This document shows, piece after piece, positions 28,474-37,663 of a DNA stretch of 56,231 nucleotides; position 1 is the first letter of the stretch, and each line of letters starts with the position of its first letter. The position numbers and the translations under genes are program-made. Origin of the DNA: Bacteroidaceae bacterium. GTDB taxonomy: Bacteria > Bacteroidota > Bacteroidia > Bacteroidales > Bacteroidaceae. Below the pieces are notes generated by a model that was not told the DNA's origin, did no database searches, and saw nothing but the letters and a program-made list of their open reading frames with translations. The DNA lies in the NCBI GenBank assembly GCA_017556045.1, contig JAFZFF010000072.1, positions 1 through 56,231 on the forward strand, read 5' to 3'.

Positions 28474-28626
28474 TGAGCGGGGAAGGTGGAGTGTGCCAAA
28501 TTGCAAATGCTATGCAAGTGTTGCAAGCCACTGAGTACGGCAAGGTGAGAAAATGGTGAAAAGGGTTTAAAGTGAAAGAATTGAAAGATTTCGCACTTTT
28601 TGTGTACGACTTAACAAACCTTTTCT

Positions 28627-28634
28627 TAACTTTG
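28627..28634 (+). promoter_or_regulatory. -7 box ahead of pgk
   Basis: TAACTTTG (28627-28634) fits the -7 consensus, 67 bases ahead of pgk. The nearest TTTG (28599-28602) is 24 bases upstream, longer than the usual 19-21, so the -33 element is uncertain. Confidence 0.45.
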
Positions 28635-28701
28635 CAGATGACTGCGAATATAGATAATTAAAGAAGAAACTAACTATTACTTTAATAACATTATAAGTAT
28701 T

Positions 28702-29973
28702 ATGCAAAACATTGACAATTTCAACTTTGCCGGTAAGAAGGCAATTGTTCGTGTGGACTTCAATGTACCCTTGAACGAAGAAGGTAAGATCACTGACGAC
28801 ACCCGTATCCGCGGCGCTCTCCCCACCTTGAAGAAGGTGTTGGCTGACGGTGGTGCGCTCATCATCATGTCACACATGGGTAAGCCCAAAGGCAAGGTGA
28901 ACGCTAAGTACTCACTCAGCCAGATCGTTGACGCTGTATCTGAGAAGCTCGGTGTACCCGTTCAGTTCGCTCCCGACTGCGCAAAGGCTGCTGAGGCTGC
29001 TGCTGCTCTCAAGGCTGGCGAAGTATTGTTGCTCGAGAACCTCCGCTTCTACCCCGAGGAAGAGGGTAAGCCCGTAGGTATCGACAAGGCTGATCCCGCA
29101 TACGAGGAGGCTAAGAAGGCTATGAAGGCTTCACAGAAGGAGTTCTCTAAGACTCTCGCTTCATACGCAGACTGCTATATCAACGACGCATTCGGTACTG
29201 CTCACCGTAAGCACGCTTCTACCGCTGTTATCGCTGACTACTTCGATGCTGACAACAAGATGCTCGGCTACCTCATGCAGAAGGAGGTACAGGCTGTTGA
29301 CAACGTATTGTCAAACATCAAGCGTCCCTTCGTAGCTATCATGGGTGGCTCAAAGGTGTCTTCTAAGATCGGTATCATCGAGAACTTGTTGGGCAAGGTT
29401 GACAAGCTCATCCTCTGCGGTGGTATGACATATACCTTCTCTAAGGCTCACGGTGGTGAGATTGGTGAGTCAATCGTTGAGATGGATAAGCTCGATGTAG
29501 CTCTCGGCGTTGAGGAGTTGGCTAAGAAGAATGGCGTAGAGTTGGTACTCAGCACAGACTGCACAGCTACCAATGGCCTCGACTTCGGTACAATGAGCGT
29601 TAAGGAAGGTGCAAGCATCATCTCTTGCCCCGCAAATCAGATCCCCGAGGGTTACGAGGGTGTTGACGCTGGTGAGGAGAGCCAGAAGGCATTCGCTGCT
29701 GCTATCGAGGGCGCTAAGACCATCCTCTGGAACGGTCCTGCTGGTGTGTTCGAGTGCGACGCATTCACCGCTGGTTCACGTGCTATCGGTGAGGCTATCG
29801 CTAAGGCTACTGCTGAGGGTGCATTCTCACTCATCGGTGGTGGTGACTCAGTAGCTTGCGTTAACAAGTTCGGCTTGGCTGACAAGGTATCATACATCTC
29901 TACTGGTGGTGGTGCTCTTCTCGAGGCTATCGAGGGTAAGGTACTCCCCGGTGTAGCTGCTATCCAGGGCTAA
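28702..29973 (+). CDS. pgk: Phosphoglycerate kinase
   Basis: 423 residues, slightly longer than the E. coli enzyme (about 387) but normal for Bacteroidetes. Glycolytic enzyme exchanging phosphate between 1,3-bisphosphoglycerate and ADP. Hallmarks: the signature [17 protein letters not shown] near the N-terminus, substrate-binding Arg residues ([34 protein letters not shown]), ADP-binding NGPAGVFE, and GGGDSVA with GGGALLE at the C-terminus. Strong codon bias (GCT, CTC, AAG, GGT) indicates high expression. It is monocistronic: own promoter-like box and a strong terminator immediately after. Confidence 0.97.
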   Translation: MQNIDNFNFAGKKAIVRVDFNVPLNEEGKITDDTRIRGALPTLKKVLADGGALIIMSHMGKPKGKVNAKYSLSQIVDAVSEKLGVPVQFAPDCAKAAEAAAALKAGEVLLLENLRFYPEEEGKPVGIDKADPAYEEAKKAMKASQKEFSKTLASYADCYINDAFGTAHRKHASTAVIADYFDADNKMLGYLMQKEVQAVDNVLSNIKRPFVAIMGGSKVSSKIGIIENLLGKVDKLILCGGMTYTFSKAHGGEIGESIVEMDKLDVALGVEELAKKNGVELVLSTDCTATNGLDFGTMSVKEGASIISCPANQIPEGYEGVDAGEESQKAFAAAIEGAKTILWNGPAGVFECDAFTAGSRAIGEAIAKATAEGAFSLIGGGDSVACVNKFGLADKVSYISTGGGALLEAIEGKVLPGVAAIQG

Positions 29974-29998
29974 TCACACAACTGATTATGATAAATAG

Positions 29999-30035
29999 AG
30001 TAGGGGGTCCCATCGGGGACTCCCTACTTGTTTTT
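29999..30035 (+). terminator. Terminator of pgk
   Basis: A 13-bp stem, AGTAGGGGGTCCC (29999-30011) with GGGACTCCCTACT (30016-30028), has one wobble and a 4-base loop, followed by TTTTT at 30031-30035. It ends 62 bases after the pgk stop. Confidence 0.85.
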
Positions 30036-30045
30036 ATAGGTGATG

Positions 30046-30329
30046 ATATAGATGTTTGCTGGGGATGGTGTGAAAAATAGGAAGTAATATAGGAGTTTAC
30101 CCACCTTGAGATTCTCCTCCTAAGGTAGGAGGCCGACGCGGTATGAAAGCGTCGGTTACGACGACGGGAGATTTATCTCCCCAAAGGAGCGCCGAAGGCT
30201 TTTCCCCTCGCAGAGGGGGAGGTGGTATGATTAGTTGCTAAAAAATACCCCCTCCGCTTCGCTCGTCCCCCTAATCTAAGGGGACAATCCAGAGACTCGG
30301 GTAAACATCTATATTATTGCTAAAAAATA
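30046..30329. repeat. MITE-like non-coding element with hairpins
   Basis: ATATAGATGTTT (30046-30057) is the exact reverse complement of AAACATCTATAT (30303-30314), enclosing 269 bp with no ORF. Inside are an inverted GTTTACCC/GGGTAAAC pair (30095-30102, 30299-30306), the hairpins at 30133-30181, and further G/C-rich hairpins (CCCCTC-GAGGGG near 30204; GTCCCC-GGGGAC near 30275). A 13-bp direct repeat, TTGCTAAAAAATA, occurs at 30235-30247 and 30317-30329. No transposase is present. It occupies the 360-bp gap between pgk and the rhamnosidase gene. Confidence 0.5.
30131..30181 (+). repeat. Dispersed double-hairpin element, copy 1
   Basis: Hairpin 1 is CCGACGC (30133-30139), loop GGTATGAAA, GCGTCGG (30149-30155). 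Hairpin 2 is GGGAGA, loop TTTA, TCTCCC (30166-30181). The same two hairpins recur at 53102-53150: the first is identical, and the second has the same TTTA loop but a different, still fully paired stem. Confidence 0.7.
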
Positions 30330-30333
30330 AGCC

Positions 30334-32907
30334 TTACTTGACCTGCACCGCATACTCGCCACTGGTGTAGCGCTTGGCTTCTGATTCGCCGGGCAGGGTT
30401 ACCGATGCGGTGGCACCTTCGGGGATGGTGAAGGTCCAGGTCCATGTGTCGCCTTCGTATCTCCATGCGCTCTTGATGATGCCTGCGGCTGAGTGGTACT
30501 CGGCGGTGACGTGTCCCAAGCGCTTGTCGGGCAGAGGCTTCATGATGATATGCTTGAAGCCTGGCGCTGCAGGGTCGGCAGCTATACCAGCCACAGACTC
30601 CCATATCCACTCGCACACGCAGCCATAGGCATAGTGGTTGAAGCTATTCATGCCGCGAGGGCCCATACCATATTCTATCATATAGCTGTTCCATCGCTCC
30701 CAGATCGTGGTGGCGCCATTGTCTATCGAGTATAGCCAGCTGGGGTTCTTACGCTGGAAGAGCAGCTCGTAGGCTATGTCTTGCATGCCATTCTCGGTGA
30801 GGGTAGGCATGAGCACTGAGGTGCCCAGGAATCCTGTCTGCAGGCAGTTGCCATGTTGCTCAAAGTTGCTACGCAGGCGAGCTATCATATCCTCCTTGGC
30901 CTTGCCCTCTACGAGCTGGGTCTTCAGTGCAAAGAGTGCGGGTGTCTGCATGGTGTTGAGGATATCTGTCTTGAAGGTGCCATCCTCATAGATAAAGTGC
31001 TCTTTGATGTATGCCTTAGCCTCGTCGGCCATGTGCTGGTATATCTCAGCATCGCGTCCTGTGGCAGCGGCCATATCGCGCATCATGGCGGCGTCTATGG
31101 CCCAGTAGCATGCGCTCAGGTAGTTCCAGTAGCTGATAGCTTCGGGCAGAGGTCCCTCGCGTGAGAAGGCCAGTCCGCCACAGCTCTCCAGAGGCTCATA
31201 GCTGAGCCAGTCTGCCCACTGGTAGTTGTGGTTCTCGCCACGCAGTGTCATGTGGTCATACTTGGTCTCGTAGATGTGTGTCATAAATCGGTTCATGGCC
31301 TCCCAGTTCTCATCCACGATCTGTGTGTCGCCAAACTGCTTCCATACGGTCCAAGGCACTATGATGCCTGCATCGGCCCATCCCAGGCGCATCATCTCAT
31401 TGCCATATTGTGCAAAGGGAGCCACACCGGGGAAGCCGCCCTGGTCACTCTGGCTATCGCGCATGTCGCGCATCCACTTGTGGAAGAAGTCCTGCGTGTT
31501 GGCAAAGAAGGTGCCCGTCTCGGCAAATACCTGCGTGTCGGCCGTCCATCCCAAGCGTTCATTGCGCTGCGGGCAGTCGGTAGGTACAGAGAGGTAGTTT
31601 GACAATTGTCCCCAGTAGGTGTTAGAGATGAGCTTGTTTATCATCTCATTGCCGGTGGTGATGAAGCCCGTCTCCATCTCCTTGGCGATAGAGGTCACGG
31701 GTATCGATTGTATGCGTCGGAATGTCACCTCATCGGTGGCGGTCACCGAGATGAAGCGGTAGCCAAAGAAGGTGCATGTGGGGTGATATGTCACGAATGC
31801 CTTGTCGCCGGCAAAGGTGTAGTCTACTCTGAAGCAGTCGCCATGAGCACGTAGGTTCTCGCGGTGTACGCTACCCTCAGGACCATCCATGCCACGGCTG
31901 CGAGCGCCATTGCCATCGTTGAGCAACTCGCCTGGCAAGCAGGTCAGCACGGTGCCCTCCTTGGCCTTAAATGTGAAGGCTGGCACGGCAGCACTATTCT
32001 GTCCGAAGTCTACCACCAATGTCTCGCCTACTCGCAATGTGATCAGCTCATCGGGGGCAAACTCCTTGGTCATCACCACCTTGCCATGCTCGTTCTCCTT
32101 AGCGCCCTCTACGCCATTCCATATATATGCCTTCACGGGGCTGAGTGTGAGGTCGTGGCGCAGATATACCTCGGCGCCGTTGGTTGGGAATATCTGTCCG
32201 CGAAACTCCTTGTTCTCCTCGGGTGTGGCAAGCGTCTCGATGCAGTCGTATCCCATCTTCTCGCGAGCATCATACTCTTCGCCGTCAAAGATGCCTGCAT
32301 GCTTCACCGGGCCAGCAATGCCCGCCTTCCAGTGCTCCAGGTCGGTGCCATACCACTCGGTGGTGCCATCGGTGAAGGTGAGCTCCACTACGCCTCGGAA
32401 TGCGCACTTGGTGCCATACATGCCTCTGCTGCCTCCAGGGGTCACAATCTTGTCGCCCCACCATCCCGGTGTCACCTGCGCGGCGAGCACGTTCTCTCCT
32501 CCTGCCTTGCTGAGGTATGCATCGGTGATGTCGTAGGTAAACGATAGCTTTGTCTTGAAGGCATGGGTGAAGCCGGGCTTCAAGAACTCATTGCCCACGC
32601 ACTGCCCATTGAGGTAGAGCTGGTATACGCCCAAGCCAGCAGTCATCCACTTGGCTGAGGCCACCTTCTTCTCATTCTTTATAGTCGTGACAAACCAGCT
32701 GGCCCCATCGGGAGCACGGTCTATGTGGTGGTCGGTGATGATGGGGGCGTCTGCCGCAGATATCCACTTCGAGGCGCTCCATGCCGCATCATCCAGTGCA
32801 TCCACTCGTGTGCCTACATTCGTAAAATCTCTGTTACTACAAGCCGTGAGGCAGATGGCAATCATAGCCAAGGCAATGCCCAATGAGAGAAAGCGATTTG
32901 TTTTCAT
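30334..32907 (-). CDS. GH78 alpha-L-rhamnosidase lipoprotein
   Basis: 857 residues from the ATG at 32907, chosen because it gives a lipoprotein signal (MKTNRFLSLGIALAMIAICLTAC, lipobox LTAC); a reading from 32967 adds an unlikely leader. Releases terminal L-rhamnose from plant or bacterial glycans at the outer membrane or in the periplasm. N-terminal beta-sandwich domains (about 40-330) precede an (alpha/alpha)6 barrel with the GH78 signature DCPQRNERLGWTADTQVF, which includes the catalytic acid Glu, and later ENHNYQWADWLSYEP and NSFNHYAYGCVCEWI, typical of the family. It is complete and stands alone: no SusC/SusD pair or other glycosidase is next to it. The specific substrate is not visible. 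Confidence 0.92.
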   Translation of the reverse strand: MKTNRFLSLGIALAMIAICLTACSNRDFTNVGTRVDALDDAAWSASKWISAADAPIITDHHIDRAPDGASWFVTTIKNEKKVASAKWMTAGLGVYQLYLNGQCVGNEFLKPGFTHAFKTKLSFTYDITDAYLSKAGGENVLAAQVTPGWWGDKIVTPGGSRGMYGTKCAFRGVVELTFTDGTTEWYGTDLEHWKAGIAGPVKHAGIFDGEEYDAREKMGYDCIETLATPEENKEFRGQIFPTNGAEVYLRHDLTLSPVKAYIWNGVEGAKENEHGKVVMTKEFAPDELITLRVGETLVVDFGQNSAAVPAFTFKAKEGTVLTCLPGELLNDGNGARSRGMDGPEGSVHRENLRAHGDCFRVDYTFAGDKAFVTYHPTCTFFGYRFISVTATDEVTFRRIQSIPVTSIAKEMETGFITTGNEMINKLISNTYWGQLSNYLSVPTDCPQRNERLGWTADTQVFAETGTFFANTQDFFHKWMRDMRDSQSDQGGFPGVAPFAQYGNEMMRLGWADAGIIVPWTVWKQFGDTQIVDENWEAMNRFMTHIYETKYDHMTLRGENHNYQWADWLSYEPLESCGGLAFSREGPLPEAISYWNYLSACYWAIDAAMMRDMAAATGRDAEIYQHMADEAKAYIKEHFIYEDGTFKTDILNTMQTPALFALKTQLVEGKAKEDMIARLRSNFEQHGNCLQTGFLGTSVLMPTLTENGMQDIAYELLFQRKNPSWLYSIDNGATTIWERWNSYMIEYGMGPRGMNSFNHYAYGCVCEWIWESVAGIAADPAAPGFKHIIMKPLPDKRLGHVTAEYHSAAGIIKSAWRYEGDTWTWTFTIPEGATASVTLPGESEAKRYTSGEYAVQVK

Positions 32908-33222
32908 GATCTTATTTTGTATTAGCAATTTATCAAGCGACGTTGATACTTCACTTGGTGTGAACAAAGATAGTGCAAAAGAGTGAATAAAGCTTGCTTT
33001 ATTTCCAACGAGTGCAGTCTATCTTCGCGGGTCTACTGCAAAGATATGGATTTTAACTTAATATTCGAAGTCTCGAGGTGAGATATTTATAGAGCCCACC
33101 TGCAAAAATCTTGCATTAATGGTTGTGGATTGAACCTTTTGCACTACTTTTGTATGTTCTTAGGAGATAATATAGGGGGCTCAAGCAGTTGGCCCCAACG
33201 AAACTTAAAATAAGGAATAATT
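32908..33222. promoter_or_regulatory. 315-bp divergent intergenic region
   Basis: No ORF. It separates the minus-strand rhamnosidase from the plus-strand TPR gene. On the minus strand there are two TATCTTTG -7-like boxes (32972-32965 and 33048-33041), neither with a convincing -33 TTTG. On the plus strand there is the promoter at 33123-33152. Nothing else was seen. Confidence 0.5.
33123..33152 (+). promoter_or_regulatory. Promoter of the TPR gene
   Basis: TTG (33123-33125), 19 bases, TACTTTTG (33145-33152). The segment GCACTACTTTTG is identical to that in the promoter at 42056-42086. The start codon is 70 bases downstream. Confidence 0.5.
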
Positions 33223-35427
33223 GTGAAAACAGATATGATGTCTGGCCGAAGAGCCGCATTGATAGAGAATCAGCAGTTCTACTCCTTCTTGGAGCAGCTG
33301 CAGGCCGAGCTCAAGGAGGCGCGCCTGTCGGCACTGGAGTATGAGCTGAGTGGTATCATGGCCACGTATGATGCACTGATCGACTATTTCGGGCAGGGAG
33401 CCGATGACCCTGAGCGCGACCGCGTATATCGTCAGCTCGTAGGCCGTGCCCTGCTCCTCAGTGACCGATGTGCTATAGCACTACACGGTGCCAACCAGTT
33501 GCCCTACTATACGGCACAAAACAAGACGGCACGCCATGAGTCGCTACGTGTGTATCAGCTCCAGCTCGAGGCCTTTGCCGAGGGTATCAAGGCTACTGCC
33601 GACATGGATGAGCTGAAGCGCCTGGCGACTACGCACGATACACAATTGAGCAATCTGTTTGCTGACCTTTGGACATCAGATGTGTGGGATGCTACCACGG
33701 CATCGGAGGCTGACGGACTGCTGCTGTCATCTACCATCACGGTGGCCGACCAGTGTACCATCGTCAGTGCGGTGACGCTGAGCCTCATGCGCATGTTCGA
33801 CCCCCTGAAGATGCTCTTCCTATGTGATGCCTACTACCATCCGCAGGCTGCTGTGAATAGCAGAGCGCTGGTGGGTATTGTCATTGTCTGTTACTGCTGG
33901 GCAAGCCGCATAGGCTACTACAGTGAGGTGCAGGCGCGTCTCGATCTGCTGTGTGAGGATAGTATCTTCAGCGACCAGGTGTGTGAGGTGGTGTTGCAAT
34001 TTGCCCGTAGCACAGACACCGAGGAGATAGACCGCAAGATGCGTGAGGAGATAATCCCTGGACTGATGAAAAATCCGAAGCTGCGACAGATGCCGGGTAT
34101 CACGAAGGAGGATGTGAATGCCGACGATATCAACCCCGATTGGGAGCAGTGGATGCACGAGAGTGGGCTGGAGGAGAGTATGCGCGAGATCACCGAGTGG
34201 CAGATGGAGGGTGCCGATGTGAACATGAGCACCTTCTCGCAACTGAAGCGCTATCCCTTCTTCTATAACATCATGGGATGGTTTCGCCCGTTCGATGCGT
34301 GGCAGGCCGATGTGTTGGGTATCATAGGCAATCCGAACGAGAAGGGTAGTGTGCTGTCAGGTACGGTATTGCAGTCAAACTTCCTGTGCGACTCTGACAA
34401 ATACTCCTTCTGCTACGCCATACGCGAGATACCACAGATGCAGCGTGATGCCATGATGTCACAGCTCGAGGAGCAGAACAGGGCACTGAAGGAGAATGCC
34501 GACATGCCCGACCTGAAGCGCCTGAGCAAGCAGACTACGCAGGGGCTGATGCGCCAATATGTGCAGAACCTCTACCGATTCTTCAAGCTCTTCCCAAACA
34601 TACAGGAGTTTGACAATCCCATCCATCACATAGTGCTGTGTCCGATGCGCATCAATCCGCTATATGGCAATATCACTGAGGCTGAGCATCTGTTCAAACT
34701 CATCGGACTCAACATCAAGCAGAAGCAGTACCTGCGTGCTATCGAGTACTTTGTGCGCCTCGAGGCGCTCTATCCCGAACGCATGGAGGCTACCCAACTG
34801 CAACAGCTGGGACTATGCTATCAGAAAAAGAAGATGTATGATGCTGCCATAGAGGCCTACACCAAGGCCGATTTGCAGAAGCCCGACAGCTACTGGACCA
34901 TACTCCACCTGGCACAATGTTATCGCGAGATGGAAAATGAGGAGGAGGCTCTGAAGTATTATGAGATTGCCGAGAGCATGAAGCCAGATAATCTCAATCT
35001 TACTTATCATGTGGTCGAGCAACTCTATGCCTTGGGCGAATATGAAGAGGCATTGCCCCGACTGCATAAGATAGACTATCACCATCCTGAGTCATTGAAG
35101 ACGGTGCGCCTATTGGCCGAGTGTAACCTATTCAGCTGCAAGTTTGGTCAGGCTACGCGCTATTATGAGCGTATGATGTCAGAGCATACCGGCGAACTCA
35201 CATCTCACGACTGGCGCCATGCGGCCTACACCTATTGGCTACAGGGTGAGCGCAAGCGTTGCTTCGAGTGTCTGCAGCGTGCCGAGGCCCTACACCTGGA
35301 GGATGAGTATACCCCCTCGTTTGCCGATGTGGTGCATAAGGAGTCACACATGCTCATCTCGCTGGGTGCACATAAGGAGGACATCACCTACTTCTACGAT
35401 GCCTATTGCAGGAGCAAGAGAGGGTAG
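33223..35427 (+). CDS. Cytoplasmic TPR-repeat protein
   Basis: 734 residues from a GTG at 33223; an ATG four codons later (33235) is an equally possible start. No signal peptide or membrane helix. The N-terminal 450 residues are helical and not recognised. From about 490 there are tetratricopeptide repeats (QYLRAIEYFVRLEALYP, KKMYDAAIEAYTKADLQKP, ENEEEALKYYEIAESMKPD, LGEYEEALPRLHKIDYHHP), which usually serve as protein-binding scaffolds. No catalytic motif. It is flanked by its own promoter and a bidirectional terminator, so it is monocistronic. Function unknown. Confidence 0.8.
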   Translation: MKTDMMSGRRAALIENQQFYSFLEQLQAELKEARLSALEYELSGIMATYDALIDYFGQGADDPERDRVYRQLVGRALLLSDRCAIALHGANQLPYYTAQNKTARHESLRVYQLQLEAFAEGIKATADMDELKRLATTHDTQLSNLFADLWTSDVWDATTASEADGLLLSSTITVADQCTIVSAVTLSLMRMFDPLKMLFLCDAYYHPQAAVNSRALVGIVIVCYCWASRIGYYSEVQARLDLLCEDSIFSDQVCEVVLQFARSTDTEEIDRKMREEIIPGLMKNPKLRQMPGITKEDVNADDINPDWEQWMHESGLEESMREITEWQMEGADVNMSTFSQLKRYPFFYNIMGWFRPFDAWQADVLGIIGNPNEKGSVLSGTVLQSNFLCDSDKYSFCYAIREIPQMQRDAMMSQLEEQNRALKENADMPDLKRLSKQTTQGLMRQYVQNLYRFFKLFPNIQEFDNPIHHIVLCPMRINPLYGNITEAEHLFKLIGLNIKQKQYLRAIEYFVRLEALYPERMEATQLQQLGLCYQKKKMYDAAIEAYTKADLQKPDSYWTILHLAQCYREMENEEEALKYYEIAESMKPDNLNLTYHVVEQLYALGEYEEALPRLHKIDYHHPESLKTVRLLAECNLFSCKFGQATRYYERMMSEHTGELTSHDWRHAAYTYWLQGERKRCFECLQRAEALHLEDEYTPSFADVVHKESHMLISLGAHKEDITYFYDAYCRSKRG

Positions 35428-35453
35428 GCCCCTTCGCACCATATATAAATAAT

Positions 35454-35483
35454 AGTAGCCACCTCAGCGATGGGGTGGCTACT
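35454..35483. terminator. Bidirectional terminator between TPR gene and rubrerythrin
   Basis: A perfect 10-bp stem, AGTAGCCACC (35454-35463) with GGTGGCTACT (35474-35483), is followed on the plus strand by TTACTTTTAG. The two flanking genes converge on it, so it may serve both. Confidence 0.75.
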
Positions 35484-35506
35484 TTACTTTTAGTGACTGT
35501 CAGAGA

Positions 35507-36040
35507 TTAATAGTTCTCGGGCTTGAGCTGGAAGTGAGCCTGAGGATGATCACATACGGGACATACCTCGGGAGCCTCCTTGCCTACGCAGATGTGGCCA
35601 CAGTTGCGGCACTGCCAGATGCAGTCACCCTCGCGTGAGAATACCACCTTGCCCTGTACGTTCTCGAGCAACTTGCGGTAGCGCTCTTCGTGCTCCTTCT
35701 CGATGGCTGCTACGCCCTCAAACTGCTCAGCGATAGCGATGAAGCCCTCTTCGCGAGCCTCCTTAGCCATCTGAGCATACATGTCGGTCCACTCTTCGTG
35801 CTCGCCAGCAGCTGCTGCGAGGAGGTTCTCAGCTGTAGAGCCGATGCCGCCGAGGTGCTTAAACCACAGCTTAGCGTGCTCCTTCTCATTGTCAGCAGTC
35901 TCCTGGAAGATAGCTGCAATCTGCTCGTAACCCTCTTTCTTAGCCTTAGATGCGTAGTAAGTGTACTTGTTGCGTGCCTGTGACTCACCAGCAAATGCGG
36001 TCCACAGGTTCTTTTCGGTCTTTGATCCTTTGAGTTCCAT
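35507..36040 (-). CDS. rbr: Rubrerythrin
   Basis: 177 residues, slightly shorter than the classic 191. Non-haem iron peroxidase that removes hydrogen peroxide in anaerobes. The N-terminal four-helix bundle carries the diiron ligands ([41 protein letters not shown]). The C-terminal rubredoxin-like domain has both CxxC pairs ([12 protein letters not shown] and VCPVCDHPQ). It is monocistronic, with a strong promoter of its own on the minus strand. It fits an oxygen-sensitive gut-type lifestyle. Confidence 0.95.
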   Translation of the reverse strand: MELKGSKTEKNLWTAFAGESQARNKYTYYASKAKKEGYEQIAAIFQETADNEKEHAKLWFKHLGGIGSTAENLLAAAAGEHEEWTDMYAQMAKEAREEGFIAIAEQFEGVAAIEKEHEERYRKLLENVQGKVVFSREGDCIWQCRNCGHICVGKEAPEVCPVCDHPQAHFQLKPENY

Positions 36041-36089
36041 AGTTGTTGTCTTATGAGTTGTTATTAATTGTGTTTTGTTGTTTGTAGAG

Positions 36090-36121
36090 CAAAGTTAGAA
36101 GATATTTTATAACACCACAAA
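36090..36121 (-). promoter_or_regulatory. Promoter of rubrerythrin
   Basis: On the minus strand: TTTG (36121-36118), exactly 20 bases, TAACTTTG (36097-36090), a full consensus match. It lies 49 bases ahead of the rubrerythrin start. Confidence 0.7.
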
Positions 36122-36190
36122 TTTTCTGTGGAAATATTTTTATATTCTCCAACACATCCTTATCTTTGCTGCTAACAGCGAAGATAATTT

Positions 36191-36252
36191 CGCTCGCAGT
36201 GAAAAAATATTCAAGTGAACTTGATTATTTCGCTCGCTTATTATTATCTTTG
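36191..36252 (+). promoter_or_regulatory. gdhA promoter with CGCTCGC-palindrome-CGCTCGC module
   Basis: Two CGCTCGC boxes (36191-36197 and 36231-36237) lie exactly 40 bp apart with the palindrome TCAAGTGAACTTGA (36211-36224) midway. The second box is 7 bases before the -7 box TATCTTTG (36245-36252). The palindrome overlaps the expected -33 position. The same layout is found upstream of the DUF1080 lipoprotein gene (54568-54628, minus). A further TATCTTTG at 36161-36168 may be a second promoter. Probably the binding site of a shared activator or repressor. Confidence 0.65.
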
Positions 36253-36300
36253 CGCTTAGAATTGTGTTTAATTTTTGTAAAACTAAAAAAACGCAGTGTT

Positions 36301-37638
36301 ATGAAGATTCAAGAAATCATTCAAGACCTCGAGCGCAAGCATCCGAACGAGCCCGAGTACATTCAGGCAGTGACCGAAGTGCTTCACTCAGTTGAAGAAA
36401 TCTATTACCAGCACCCCGAGTTTGAGAAAGCTAAGATCATCGAGCGTATGGTAGAGCCCGACCGCATCATCACCTTCCGTGTGACATGGGTAGATGATAA
36501 GGGAGAGGTGCAGACCAACCTCGGCTATCGCGTACAATATAATAATGCTATCGGCCCGTACAAGGGTGGCTTACGATTCCACGCATCAGTGAACCTTAGC
36601 ATCCTGAAGTTCCTCGGCTTCGAGCAGACCTTCAAGAATGCGCTCACCTCGCTCCCCATGGGCGGCGGTAAGGGAGGTTCAGACTTCTCACCCCGTGGCA
36701 AGAGCCAGAACGAGATTATGCGCTTCTGCCAGGCCTATATGACCGAGCTGTGGCACAATCTGGGTCCCGATACCGACGTGCCTGCAGGCGACATCGGCGT
36801 AGGTGGTCGTGAGGTAGGCTACCTCATGGGTATGTACAAGAAGCTCACACGCGAGTGTACAGGTGTGATGACCGGTAAGGGCCTCGACTTCGGAGGTTCG
36901 CTTATCCGTCCCGAGGCTACAGGTTATGGCGGCTTGTATTTTGTAAATCAGATGCTCGCTACCCGCGGTCTAGACATCAGTGGCAAGACCGTTGCCATCA
37001 GCGGATTCGGTAACGTGGCATGGGGCGCAGCGCTCAAGGCTACCGAGCTGGGTGCCAAGGTGGTGACCATCAGCGGTCCCGACGGCTACGTATACGACCC
37101 CGACGGCATCAGCGGAGAGAAGATTGAGTACATGCTCGAGCTCCGCGACTCAGGCGAAGACATCGTAGAACCCTACGTAGAGCAGTTCCCCGAGGCAACC
37201 TTCTATCCTGGTCGCAGACCTTGGGAACAGAAGGTAGACATTTGCCTCTGCTGTGCTACACAGAACGAGCTCAATGGTGAGGATGCACAGCGCATCATCG
37301 ACAATGACGTCATCTGTGTAGGCGAGATCTCTAACATGGGATGTACCCCCGAGGCTATCGAGCTCTTCATCGAGAATAAGATGCTCTACGCACCCGGTAA
37401 GGCAGTGAACGCAGGTGGTGTAGCTACCAGTGGTCTCGAGATGAGCCAAAACGCTTGCCACATCAGCTGGAGTGCTGCCGAGGTAGACAAGAAGTTGCAG
37501 TACATCATGTACTCTATCCATGAGCAGTGCGTGAAGTATGGTAAGCAGCCCGACGGCTACATCAACTACGTGAAGGGAGCCAACATCTCAGGCTTCATGA
37601 AGGTGGCCAACGCTATGCTCGCACAAGGTATCTACTAA
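36301..37638 (+). CDS. gdhA: Glutamate dehydrogenase (hexameric, probably NADP-specific)
   Basis: 445 residues from the ATG at 36301, the normal size and start; a longer reading from 36166 runs through the promoter and is rejected. Makes glutamate from 2-oxoglutarate and ammonia, the main ammonium entry route in gut Bacteroidales. Motifs: GGLRFHASVN, the catalytic-Lys region LPMGGGKGGSDF, PAGDIGVGGREVGYL, and the Rossmann loop AISGFGNVAWGAA. The cofactor type is inferred from overall similarity to bacterial 445-450-residue enzymes. Expression is likely regulated through the module at 36191-36252. Followed by a terminator. Confidence 0.95.
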   Translation: MKIQEIIQDLERKHPNEPEYIQAVTEVLHSVEEIYYQHPEFEKAKIIERMVEPDRIITFRVTWVDDKGEVQTNLGYRVQYNNAIGPYKGGLRFHASVNLSILKFLGFEQTFKNALTSLPMGGGKGGSDFSPRGKSQNEIMRFCQAYMTELWHNLGPDTDVPAGDIGVGGREVGYLMGMYKKLTRECTGVMTGKGLDFGGSLIRPEATGYGGLYFVNQMLATRGLDISGKTVAISGFGNVAWGAALKATELGAKVVTISGPDGYVYDPDGISGEKIEYMLELRDSGEDIVEPYVEQFPEATFYPGRRPWEQKVDICLCCATQNELNGEDAQRIIDNDVICVGEISNMGCTPEAIELFIENKMLYAPGKAVNAGGVATSGLEMSQNACHISWSAAEVDKKLQYIMYSIHEQCVKYGKQPDGYINYVKGANISGFMKVANAMLAQGIY

Positions 37639-37663
37639 TCCTACTTTTTAGTCGATAAATATA

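Noticed and set aside
30303-30329. Target-site duplication for the MITE-like element
   Set aside because: The 13-bp direct repeats do not lie outside both inverted ends, so they cannot be called a target duplication.
31864-32547. 227-codon plus-strand ORF
   Set aside because: Antisense shadow of the GH78 gene, no motif and no start context.
36166-36300. Longer N-terminus for glutamate dehydrogenase
   Set aside because: It runs through the promoter and CGCTCGC boxes; the family start is at 36301.
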